Shown piece after piece: positions 5,763 to 13,449 of a stretch of 30,718 bases of DNA. The position numbers and the translations under genes are program-made. The DNA comes from JBKHDT01 sp049974825 (GTDB lineage: Bacteria; Pseudomonadota; Gammaproteobacteria; Halothiobacillales; Halothiobacillaceae). Under the pieces are notes generated by a model, which made no database searches, had not been told where the DNA came from, and worked only from the letters and a program-made list of their open reading frames with translations. The DNA lies in the NCBI GenBank assembly GCA_049974825.1, contig JBNGDJ010000017.1:1-30718 (forward strand). Direction: 5' to 3'. Position 1 is the first letter of the stretch; each line of letters opens with the position of its first letter.

Positions 5763-8420
5763 GTGACTGAATTTACTGATCAAGACCCCCAGGAAACCCG
5801 GGAGTGGCTGGAAGCCCTGGAAGCGGTCGTCGAGTTTGAAGGAAGCGAAAAGGCCCGCCACCTCATCGCGATGCTGATCGAGGGGGCGCGCAAACACGGG
5901 ATCGACACCCCCTACTCCGCGACCACGCCCTACATCAATACCATCTCGCCGGAAAACGAACCCCAGTATCCCGGCGACCGGCACCTGGAGCAGCGCCTGC
6001 GCGCCCTGATCCGCTGGAACGCCATGGCCATGGTGGTTCGTGCCAACCGAAACAGCGCGGTAGGCGGCCACATCGCCTCCTACCAGTCGAGCGCGACCCT
6101 CTACGAAGTGGGCATGAATCACTTCTTCAAGGGGCACGGCCACCCGGACGGAGCTGACATGGTGTTCTTCCAGGGGCATACCTCGCCTGGCATGTACGCC
6201 CGCGCCTACCTCGAAGGCCGACTCACCGAAGATCAGCTCAAGAACTTCCGTCAGGAGGCGCACAAGGATGGGCTGTCCTCCTACCCGCACCCCTGGCTGA
6301 TGCCCGAGTTCTGGCAGTTCCCGACGGTCTCCATGGGCCTGGGCCCGCTGCTGGCGATCTACCAGGCGCGCTTCATGAAGTACATGCACGCTCGGGGGTT
6401 TGCCGAAACCGACAAGCGCAAGGTCTGGGCCTTCCTGGGTGACGGAGAGATGGACGAACCCGAATCCCTGGGTGCCATCGGCCTGGCTGTCCGCGAGAAG
6501 CTGGACAACCTGATCTTCGTGGTCAACTGCAACCTGCAGCGTCTCGACGGGCCGGTGCGGGGCAACGGAAAGATCATTCAGGAACTTGAAGGCACCTTCC
6601 GCGGAGCCGGCTGGAATGTCATCAAGGTGATCTGGGGACCGGGCTGGGACGAGCTTTTGGCCAAGGACAGCTCGGGCATGCTGATCCATCGGATGATGGA
6701 AGTCGTCGACGGCGAATACCAGGCCTACAAGGCCAAGGGCGGCGCCTATGTTCGCGAGCACTTCTTCGGCAAGTACCCCGAGACGGCCGAGCTGGTCAAG
6801 AACATGACCGACGACGAGCTGTTCGAGCTGACCCGGGGTGGGCACAGCCCGCGCAAGGTGTTTGCCGCCTACGACCAGGCAAGCCGCGCCGAGGGCAAGC
6901 CGACCGTCATTCTCGCCAAGACCGTCAAGGGTTACGGCATGGGCCCGTTTGGCGAGGCCTCCATGGGCGCACACCAGCAGAAAAAGCTGGACAACGAGGG
7001 CCTGAAATATTTCCGGGATCGCTTCGGACTGCCAATCTCGGACGAGCAGCTTGAAAACGATGTCCCCTTCTACAAGCCGGACGACAACAACGAGCTGCTC
7101 CGCTACATGCACGAGCGGCGCAAGGCGCTGGGCGGCTACCTGCCGGAAAGGCAGGCTGACTTCGAACCGCTGGACGTGCCGGCGCTGTCTGACTTCGAGG
7201 GTATCCTCAAGGGTACCGGCGACCGAGAGATGTCCACCACCATGGCCTTTGGCCGCATTCTCGCCGTCATTCTGCGCAGCAAGGCGGTCGGCAAGCGCGT
7301 GGTTCCGATCATTCCGGACGAGGCTCGAACCTTCGGTCTTGAGGGGCTGTTCCGCCAGGTTGGCATTTACGACCCGGCAGGCCAGCTCTACGAGCCGGTG
7401 GATGCGGACCAGGTCTCCTGGTACAAGCAGACCGCCAACGGCCAGGTGCTTCAGGAAGGGATCAACGAAGCCGGCTCCATGGCCTCCTGGATTTCCGCGG
7501 CGACCGCCTATGCCAACTACGGCAAGGCGATGATCCCCTTCTACATCTACTACTCGATGTTCGGCTACCAGCGCATCGGCGACTTGGTGTGGCTGGCCGG
7601 CGATATCCGGGCGCGCGGCTTCATGATCGGCGCCACGGCCGGACGCACCACGCTCGAAGGCGAGGGGCTTCAGCACGACGACGGGCACAATATCCTGTTC
7701 TTTACGGCGGTCCCCACCTGCCGTGTGTACGACCCGACCTATGCCTACGAGATGGCGGTCATTATTCAGCACGGCATGGAACGCATGTACCGCGACAAGC
7801 AGTACGAGTTCTACTACCTCACCGCCATGAACGAGAATTACAGCCAGCCCGCCATGCCGGAGGGCGTGGAAGACGGCATTGTGCGCGGCCTGTACCGGCT
7901 GCGCGAAAGTCGGGCCAAGCACAAGGCCCGGGTCCAGCTTCTCGGTTCCGGTACCATCCTGCGCGAAGCCGAAGCCGCTGCCCGACTGCTTGAGGAAGAC
8001 TGGCAAGTCGCGGCGGACGTCTGGTCGGCAACCAGCTACACCGAGCTTGCTCGGGAGGGCGTGGCCTGCGATCGGCACAACCGCCTGCACCCGGATGCCG
8101 CGCCCCGCAAGCCGTATGTGACCGAGTGCCTTGAAACCGCCTCGGCGCCGGTCATCGCGGCAAGCGACTACATCCGCAGCTACACGGAACAGATCCGGGC
8201 CTTCGTTCCCGGGCAGTACGTCACCCTGGGCACCGACGGCTTCGGGCGCTCGGACAATCGTGCCGCCCTGCGGCGATTCTTCGAGGTGGACCGCTTCCAC
8301 ATCGTGGTTGCGGCCCTCAAGGCCCTGGTCGACGAAGACCGGCTCGAGGCCCGGATCGTCTCCGAGGCCATCGCCAAGTACGACATCGACGCGGACGCCC
8401 CGGACCCGCGCACCCATTGA
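5763..8420 (+). CDS. aceE: Pyruvate dehydrogenase E1 component, homodimeric
   Basis: AceE decarboxylates pyruvate with thiamine diphosphate and passes the acetyl group to the lipoyl domain of AceF. The roughly 885-residue length matches the single-chain proteobacterial E1 (887 in E. coli). The thiamine-diphosphate motif is visible as GDGEMDEPESLGAI followed by NLIFVVNCN about 30 residues on. Segments such as GGHIASYQSSATLYEVGMNHF and YYSMFGYQRIGD are typical of the family. Two GTG codons are possible starts. The one at 5763 has GAGGAG ending 5 bases upstream, while 5757 overlaps that site, so I chose 5763. aceF and lpd follow on the same strand. Confidence 0.97.
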   Translation: MTEFTDQDPQETREWLEALEAVVEFEGSEKARHLIAMLIEGARKHGIDTPYSATTPYINTISPENEPQYPGDRHLEQRLRALIRWNAMAMVVRANRNSAVGGHIASYQSSATLYEVGMNHFFKGHGHPDGADMVFFQGHTSPGMYARAYLEGRLTEDQLKNFRQEAHKDGLSSYPHPWLMPEFWQFPTVSMGLGPLLAIYQARFMKYMHARGFAETDKRKVWAFLGDGEMDEPESLGAIGLAVREKLDNLIFVVNCNLQRLDGPVRGNGKIIQELEGTFRGAGWNVIKVIWGPGWDELLAKDSSGMLIHRMMEVVDGEYQAYKAKGGAYVREHFFGKYPETAELVKNMTDDELFELTRGGHSPRKVFAAYDQASRAEGKPTVILAKTVKGYGMGPFGEASMGAHQQKKLDNEGLKYFRDRFGLPISDEQLENDVPFYKPDDNNELLRYMHERRKALGGYLPERQADFEPLDVPALSDFEGILKGTGDREMSTTMAFGRILAVILRSKAVGKRVVPIIPDEARTFGLEGLFRQVGIYDPAGQLYEPVDADQVSWYKQTANGQVLQEGINEAGSMASWISAATAYANYGKAMIPFYIYYSMFGYQRIGDLVWLAGDIRARGFMIGATAGRTTLEGEGLQHDDGHNILFFTAVPTCRVYDPTYAYEMAVIIQHGMERMYRDKQYEFYYLTAMNENYSQPAMPEGVEDGIVRGLYRLRESRAKHKARVQLLGSGTILREAEAAARLLEEDWQVAADVWSATSYTELAREGVACDRHNRLHPDAAPRKPYVTECLETASAPVIAASDYIRSYTEQIRAFVPGQYVTLGTDGFGRSDNRAALRRFFEVDRFHIVVAALKALVDEDRLEARIVSEAIAKYDIDADAPDPRTH

Positions 8421-8443
8421 CCGCGGCCCGACCGCGCTTCAAA

Positions 8444-8473
8444 CCGGCCCGTGCGAGCATTTCGACGGGCCGG
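8444..8473 (+). other. Intercistronic hairpin between aceE and aceF
   Basis: CCGGCCCGT (8444-8452) pairs perfectly with ACGGGCCGG (8465-8473) around a 12-nt loop. No T-tract follows, so it is not a classic terminator. It could stabilise or process the aceE-aceF transcript, but the sequence alone does not settle this. Confidence 0.5.
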
Positions 8474-8567
8474 CACCCTCAGCAAAGCACGGCCCTTTTC
8501 AGCATCGCCCACACCCGGCCAGAGAGTTCGTTGACCGGAGCCAGGCGGCGCGGATGGAGTGACCAAG

Positions 8568-9890
8568 ATGGCTAAGAAACAGATCACGCTCCCGGACATC
8601 GGCAACTACCACGACGTGCCGGTTATTGAAATCCTGGTTGGCCCGGGGGACCAGGTCGAGAAGGACGGCTCGCTCATCACGCTTGAGTCCGACAAGGCCA
8701 CCATGGAGATCCCCAGCCCCCATGCGGGGCAGATCGTCAAGATCCTCGTCAAGGACGGCGACAAGCTCAATCAGGGCGACGTCATTGCCGAGATCGAGGC
8801 TGAAGAGGACGCCGCCGAATCGGAACCTGCCGCCGCGCAGGACAAGTCCGCCCAACCGGAAAGCACGCAATCGGCCCAGCCCGCTGAGCCGCCTGAAAAG
8901 CCGGCCGAGCCCGAACGTCCGGCGCCGCAGCCCTCGGCCCGGCCGCCGGTCTCGACTTTGCCGCCGGTCAATGAACAGCCGGCAGGTGCCCGCTTCCACG
9001 CCAGTCCCTCGGTCAGGGCGTTTGCCCGCAAGCTTGGGGCGGATCTCGCCGGTGTGACGGGCAGCGGGCCGAAGGGCCGGATTACCCGGGAAGACGTGGA
9101 AGGACACATCAAGTCGGTCATGGAACGCGCCGGCTCCGGGGCCGGTTCAGGCGCGGGGATTCCGCCGCTTCCGGAAATCGACTTTACGCAGTTCGGCGAA
9201 GTCGAGTCGGTCGACCTGTCCCGCATCAAGAAGATCTCCGGCAAACACCTGTCTTCCTGCTGGCTCAACATCCCGCATGTCACCCAGTTTGACGAAACCG
9301 ACATTACCGAGCTGGAGGCCTTCCGAAAGGGGCTGAAAGCCCAGGCAGAGAAGGAAGGGCTGAAGATCACCCCCCTGGTCTTCATCATGAAGGCGGTGGC
9401 GCGAGTCCTCGGCGAGTACCCGCAGTTCAACGCTTCCCTGGACCCGGCCGGCGAAAAGCTGATCCTGAAAAAGTACATCAACCTTGGCATCGCCGTGGAC
9501 ACCCCCAACGGCCTGATGGTCCCCGTGTTCCGCGACGTGGACCGCAAGGGCGTTTTCGAGCTCTCCCGGGAGCTGATGGAAACCTCCGCGAGAGCCCGGG
9601 ACGGCAAGCTCGGACCGGCGGACCTGTCCGGCGGCACCTTTTCCATTTCCAGCCTTGGCGGGATCGGCGGCACCCAGTTCACGCCGATTGTCAACGGACC
9701 GGAGGTCGCCATTCTGGGCGTATCACGCGCCCGCACAGCCCCCGTCTGGAACGGCGAGGCCTTTGAACCGCGCCTGATGCTGCCGCTGGCGCTTTCCTAC
9801 GATCACCGCGTGATCGATGGCGCGGAGGGCGCGCGATTCATTACCGCCCTGTCTCGCGTTCTGTCGGACATCCGCCAGCTGGTGCTTTGA
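8568..9890 (+). CDS. aceF: Dihydrolipoamide acetyltransferase (E2 of pyruvate dehydrogenase)
   Basis: AceF forms the core of the complex and transfers acetyl groups from its lipoyl arm to CoA. The 440-residue product has one lipoyl domain (about 3-77, lipoyl lysine K43 in ESDKATMEI), an Ala/Pro/Glu-rich flexible linker (about 78-140), an E1/E3-binding domain (about 144-182) and the catalytic domain. The active site is DHRVIDG, with H413 and D417. E. coli AceF has three lipoyl domains and this protein has one; the other lipoyl domain of the operon is on Lpd. A GTG at 8559 is in frame, but GGAG at 8555-8558 is placed correctly for the ATG at 8568. Confidence 0.96.
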   Translation: MAKKQITLPDIGNYHDVPVIEILVGPGDQVEKDGSLITLESDKATMEIPSPHAGQIVKILVKDGDKLNQGDVIAEIEAEEDAAESEPAAAQDKSAQPESTQSAQPAEPPEKPAEPERPAPQPSARPPVSTLPPVNEQPAGARFHASPSVRAFARKLGADLAGVTGSGPKGRITREDVEGHIKSVMERAGSGAGSGAGIPPLPEIDFTQFGEVESVDLSRIKKISGKHLSSCWLNIPHVTQFDETDITELEAFRKGLKAQAEKEGLKITPLVFIMKAVARVLGEYPQFNASLDPAGEKLILKKYINLGIAVDTPNGLMVPVFRDVDRKGVFELSRELMETSARARDGKLGPADLSGGTFSISSLGGIGGTQFTPIVNGPEVAILGVSRARTAPVWNGEAFEPRLMLPLALSYDHRVIDGAEGARFITALSRVLSDIRQLVL

Positions 9891-9899
9891 GGAGACCCC

Positions 9900-11723
9900 A
9901 TGAGCCAGACCGTTGACATTCGCCTGCCTGATATCGGCAACTTCGACTCGGTCGACGTCATCGAGGTACTCGTTCAAGCCGGGGACACCGTAGAAAAGGA
10001 CACCTCGCTGATCACCCTCGAATCCGACAAGGCCACCATGGAGATCCCGGCTCCCCAGGCAGGCCGGATCGTCGAGATGACCGTCGGGATCGGGGACAAG
10101 GTCAGCACGGGCGATACCATCGGCCGCATGGAGACTCAGGCGACTCAGGAGACCCGGGACGAGGACAGCGAGACGGCGTCGGCCACCAGCACTGCGAACG
10201 CCTCGGAGCAACAGCCCCGCGCTGAAACCGCTGCACAGGCCGGGTCCGCGTCCGGCACATCGACAGCCCCGCAGCCGGCCACTGCCCCCGGCAAGGTCGA
10301 CGAGCAGTGCGAAGTCCTGGTGCTTGGCGGCGGGCCCGGCGGCTACACTGCCGCCTTCCGCGCTGCGGACCTGGGCAAGGACGTGGTGCTGGTCGAACGC
10401 TTCCCCGTCATCGGCGGAGTCTGCCTGAACGTCGGCTGCATCCCCTCCAAGGCGTTGCTTCACGTCTCGGAGGTCCTGAATGAAACAAGGGACATGGCCG
10501 CGCACGGCATCCGCTTTGAACAGCCCGAGATTGACCTGGACAAGCTGCGCTCGTTCAAGGACGGAGTCATTGCCAAACTGACCGGCGGGCTCGGCCAGCT
10601 GGCCAAGCAGCGCAAGGTGCGCGTGGTGACGGGCGTCGGACGCTTCAGCTCACCGAACACGCTGTCGGTCGAGACCGCCGAGGGAACCCGCGAAATTGGA
10701 TTCGAGCAGGCCGTCATCGCGGCCGGCTCCCAGCCGGTCAAGCTGCCCTTCATGCCCTGGGATGACCCGCGGGTCATGGATTCGACCGATGCCCTGACCC
10801 TGCCCGACATCCCCGGCCGGCTTCTGGTGATTGGCGGCGGCATCATCGGGCTGGAGATGGCGCAGGTCTACGATGCGCTGGGCTCGAAAGTCTCCGTGGT
10901 CGAGCTGTCGGACACCATCATCCCCGGTGCGGACAAGGACATGACGCGGCCGTTGCTCAAGCGTATCCGCAAGCGCTACGAAAATGTCTGGCTCGGCGCG
11001 CGCGTCACCGAAGTAGAAGCAACCGCCGTCGGCATCAAGGTACATTTTGCGGCCGAGCAATCCCTTCCTGGTCTGCCGGAAACCGACACCTTCGATCGCG
11101 TGCTCGTGGCCGTGGGGCGCAGTCCCAACGGCAGCCGTATCGGCGCCGAAAACGCCGGCGTACAGGTCGACGACCGCGGGTTCATTTCGGTGGACGAGCG
11201 GATGCGCACGAACGTCGCACACATCCACGCCATCGGGGATGTCGTCGGCCAGCCGATGCTCGCGCACAAGGCGGTACACGAGGGCAAGGTTGCCGCGGAG
11301 GTCATCTGCGGCCTGCCCAGCGCCTTCACGCCCATGGGCATTCCCGGTGTGGCCTACACGGATCCCGAAGTGGCCTGGGCGGGCCGGACAGAGGAAGAAC
11401 TCAAGGCCGAGGGCATCGAATACGAGAAGGGCGCATTTCCCTGGGCCGCTTCCGGTCGCTCGCTGTCGATCGGCCGGGACGAGGGAATCACCAAGGCCCT
11501 GTTCTGTGCCAAGACCCATCGTCTGCTCGGTGCAGCAATCACCGGGCCGAATGCCGGCGAGCTGATCGCCGAGGCCATGCTGGCCATTGAAATGGGTGCA
11601 GACATGGCGGACATCGGCATGACCATCCATCCCCACCCCACCCTCTCGGAAACGCTGGGCTTTGCCGCCGAAATGGCCGAGGGCACGATTACCGACCTGC
11701 TGCCCCCGCGCAAGCGGCGCTGA
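9900..11723 (+). CDS. lpd: Dihydrolipoamide dehydrogenase with N-terminal lipoyl domain
   Basis: This FAD enzyme (E3) reoxidises the dihydrolipoyl groups of AceF and reduces NAD. The 607-residue chain is longer than ordinary Lpd (about 475) because it starts with a lipoyl domain (about 3-78, modified lysine K44) and a 55-residue Ala/Thr/Gln-rich linker. The E3 part has an FAD-binding GGGPGGYTAA (143-152), the redox pair C175/C180 in GGVCLNVGCIPSK, an NAD-binding VIGGGIIGLEMA, and the C-terminal HPHPTLSE catalytic His-Glu region. The start codon follows the aceF stop by 9 bases, with GGAG 5 bases ahead. Such fusions are known in proteobacterial pdh operons. Confidence 0.96.
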   Translation: MSQTVDIRLPDIGNFDSVDVIEVLVQAGDTVEKDTSLITLESDKATMEIPAPQAGRIVEMTVGIGDKVSTGDTIGRMETQATQETRDEDSETASATSTANASEQQPRAETAAQAGSASGTSTAPQPATAPGKVDEQCEVLVLGGGPGGYTAAFRAADLGKDVVLVERFPVIGGVCLNVGCIPSKALLHVSEVLNETRDMAAHGIRFEQPEIDLDKLRSFKDGVIAKLTGGLGQLAKQRKVRVVTGVGRFSSPNTLSVETAEGTREIGFEQAVIAAGSQPVKLPFMPWDDPRVMDSTDALTLPDIPGRLLVIGGGIIGLEMAQVYDALGSKVSVVELSDTIIPGADKDMTRPLLKRIRKRYENVWLGARVTEVEATAVGIKVHFAAEQSLPGLPETDTFDRVLVAVGRSPNGSRIGAENAGVQVDDRGFISVDERMRTNVAHIHAIGDVVGQPMLAHKAVHEGKVAAEVICGLPSAFTPMGIPGVAYTDPEVAWAGRTEEELKAEGIEYEKGAFPWAASGRSLSIGRDEGITKALFCAKTHRLLGAAITGPNAGELIAEAMLAIEMGADMADIGMTIHPHPTLSETLGFAAEMAEGTITDLLPPRKRR

Positions 11724-11741
11724 GTCCGGAGACCCGCCGCC

Positions 11742-12527
11742 GTGGAGTTTCTCGCCTACGCCCTGCTCGGTGCCGTGGCCGGCCTCTCCGCCGGCCTCCT
11801 GGGCATAGGCGGCGGCCTGATCATGGTGCCCGTGCTGCTTCTGGTCTTTCCCGCCGTGGGCATTTCCGGCGAGCACCTGGTCCAGATGGCCATCGGCACC
11901 TCACTTGCGGCCATTATTTTCGGATCAATCTCCTCGGTCTGGACGCACCACAGGCATGGAGCGGTGAAATGGCGGCTGTTCGCCGTGATGGCCCCAGGCG
12001 TGACCCTCGGCGCTCTTGGCGGCTCCTACGCTGCGCATTTTTTGCCGGGCGAAATCCTCAAGACCATGTTCGGCATCCTGGAGCTGGTGATCGCCGCCCA
12101 GCTGTTCTTTGGCCGCAACCCGCCACCGAAGCGCCAGTTGCCCGGCACGTCCGGTCTGGTCGGCATGGGGGGCGGAATCGGGGCCGTGGGGTCGATCATG
12201 GGCATGGGGGGCGGTGCGCTGAGCACGCCCTTTTTCCTCTGGTGCAACGTCGTGCCCAGAAACGCGATCGCCACCAGCGCGGCCATCGGCCTGCCGACAT
12301 CGATCGCCGGGACGATCGGCTATATCGCCTCGGGCTGGTCGCTCCCAAGCCTCCCCGACCATTCACTTGGCTACGTGTATTTGCCTGCGCTGCTTGGCAT
12401 CGTGGTGTTCAGCATGCTGTTTGCTCCGCTGGGCGCCAATCTTGCCCAGAAGCTGCCGCCCCGAACCCTCAAGCGAATCTTCGCAGGCGTACTCGCCCTG
12501 CTCGGCCTCTACATGCTGGCGAGCTGA
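11742..12527 (+). CDS. TauE/SafE-family membrane permease
   Basis: A 261-residue inner-membrane protein of the TauE/SafE (sulfite exporter-like, formerly DUF81) family. It has about eight hydrophobic segments in two similar halves. Each half carries a glycine-rich motif, GLLGIGGGLIMVPVLL near the N-terminus and GSIMGMGGGALSTPFFLW near the middle, as is typical. Substrates reported for the family include sulfite and small organosulfonates, but nothing here fixes the substrate. It starts with GTG 18 bases after lpd, with GGAG 10 bases ahead, so it may be cotranscribed with the pdh genes although no functional link is evident. Confidence 0.88.
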   Translation: MEFLAYALLGAVAGLSAGLLGIGGGLIMVPVLLLVFPAVGISGEHLVQMAIGTSLAAIIFGSISSVWTHHRHGAVKWRLFAVMAPGVTLGALGGSYAAHFLPGEILKTMFGILELVIAAQLFFGRNPPPKRQLPGTSGLVGMGGGIGAVGSIMGMGGGALSTPFFLWCNVVPRNAIATSAAIGLPTSIAGTIGYIASGWSLPSLPDHSLGYVYLPALLGIVVFSMLFAPLGANLAQKLPPRTLKRIFAGVLALLGLYMLAS

Positions 12528-12534
12528 ATCCCAT

Positions 12535-12562
12535 GGAAACTCTGCATTCGTGCCGAGATTCA
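12535..12562 (+). repeat. Solo H5-type hairpin (copy D) before coaD
   Basis: The unit begins GGAAACTCTGCA and ends CCGAGATTCA around a TTCG loop. It looks like the left terminus of the repeat joined directly to the right half of H5, with no internal hairpins. It fills most of the 58-base gap between the TauE-like gene and coaD and ends 23 bases before the coaD start. Confidence 0.65.
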
Positions 12563-12585
12563 CTGACGGGCAGGAGATCCACATC

Positions 12586-13050
12586 ATGCGCAGAGCCCTC
12601 TACCCCGGAACCTTCGACCCAATCACGCTTGGTCACGTGGACGTGGCAAGCCGGGCGGCACGGCTTTTCGATGAAGTCATCGTCGCTGTCGCCGGGGCCG
12701 GCGGCAAGACGCCGCACTTTGATCTGCAGGCACGCTGCCGACTGGCGGAAGAAGCGCTCGAATCCATCAGCAACTGTACGGTTCGTTCCTTCGATGGGCT
12801 GCTGGTAGACTTTGCACGGGAGTGCGAAGCGCTGACCATCGTGCGGGGACTGCGCGCGGTATCCGACTTCGAGTACGAAATCCAGCTGGCGGCGATGAAC
12901 CGCCGGCTGGCGCCGGAGCTGGAAACGGTGTTCCTGTCCCCGGCCGAGCACCTGGGTTTCGTGTCCTCGAGCATCGTGCGCGAGGTAGCGCGCCTCGGTG
13001 GCGATGTCAGCCAGTTCGTGCCGGACAACGTCCGGCGTGCCCTGGACTGA
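12586..13050 (+). CDS. coaD: Phosphopantetheine adenylyltransferase
   Basis: CoaD transfers AMP from ATP to 4'-phosphopantetheine, giving dephospho-CoA, the penultimate step of CoA synthesis. The 154-residue length is normal. It has the nucleotidyltransferase signature YPGTFDPITLGHVD near the N-terminus, containing the T/HxGH-type motif. It also has the conserved VRGLRAVSDFEYE segment and the SSSIVREVA motif near the C-terminus. The open frame extends upstream, but the ATG at 12586 gives the family N-terminus and has AGGAG 9 bases ahead. The ferredoxin gene follows, a common neighbour in gammaproteobacteria. Confidence 0.97.
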   Translation: MRRALYPGTFDPITLGHVDVASRAARLFDEVIVAVAGAGGKTPHFDLQARCRLAEEALESISNCTVRSFDGLLVDFARECEALTIVRGLRAVSDFEYEIQLAAMNRRLAPELETVFLSPAEHLGFVSSSIVREVARLGGDVSQFVPDNVRRALD

Positions 13051-13191
13051 AAATACCAACCAGGCGCGCTCTGCAATGTCATGGAGGATCCGCGCCCGCG
13101 CGGGGGCTGTCGGGCCCAGTGTGTCCGGGACCAAGATGTACCCCGGCAGTAAAACCACAGAACAAGTCAAACCGAGTCAGGAGTTCCAACC

Positions 13192-13437
13192 ATGGCCTTG
13201 TTGATCACCGACGAATGCATCAACTGTGACGTCTGCGAGCCGGAATGCCCCAATGGCGCGATCTCGCAGGGTGACGAGATCTACGAGATCGAACCTTCTC
13301 TCTGCACCGAGTGCGTCGGTCACTATGACGAGCCGCAGTGTGTTGAGGTCTGCCCGGTCGACTGCATTATCACCGACCCCGAGCGGCAGGAGACCCAGGA
13401 AGAACTGATGGCCAAATACCACGCCATCAACGACTGA
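13192..13437 (+). CDS. 2[4Fe-4S] ferredoxin, Allochromatium/YfhL type
   Basis: An 81-residue soluble electron carrier with two [4Fe-4S] clusters. The first motif is C9-x2-C12-x2-C15-x3-C19-P. The second is C38-x2-C41-x8-C50-x3-C54-x3-C58, with the HYDEPQ insertion and the C-terminal acidic extension that mark the YfhL/Allochromatium vinosum type, which has low-potential clusters. The redox partner is unknown. AGGAG lies 9 bases before the start. It sits 141 bases after coaD on the same strand, and its stop codon is 12 bases before the next gene, in the same frame. Confidence 0.95.
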   Translation: MALLITDECINCDVCEPECPNGAISQGDEIYEIEPSLCTECVGHYDEPQCVEVCPVDCIITDPERQETQEELMAKYHAIND

Positions 13438-13449
13438 CCGCCCACCTCC

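Noticed and set aside
5661..8417. 918-codon open frame on the minus strand across aceE
   Set aside because: It lies entirely opposite a certain aceE. Long antisense frames of this kind are expected in GC-rich coding sequence, and the translation shows no recognisable domain.
13298..13310. CTCTGCAC motif inside the ferredoxin gene
   Set aside because: It encodes the conserved SLCTEC cluster-binding residues and has no pairing partner, so it is a chance match to the repeat terminus.
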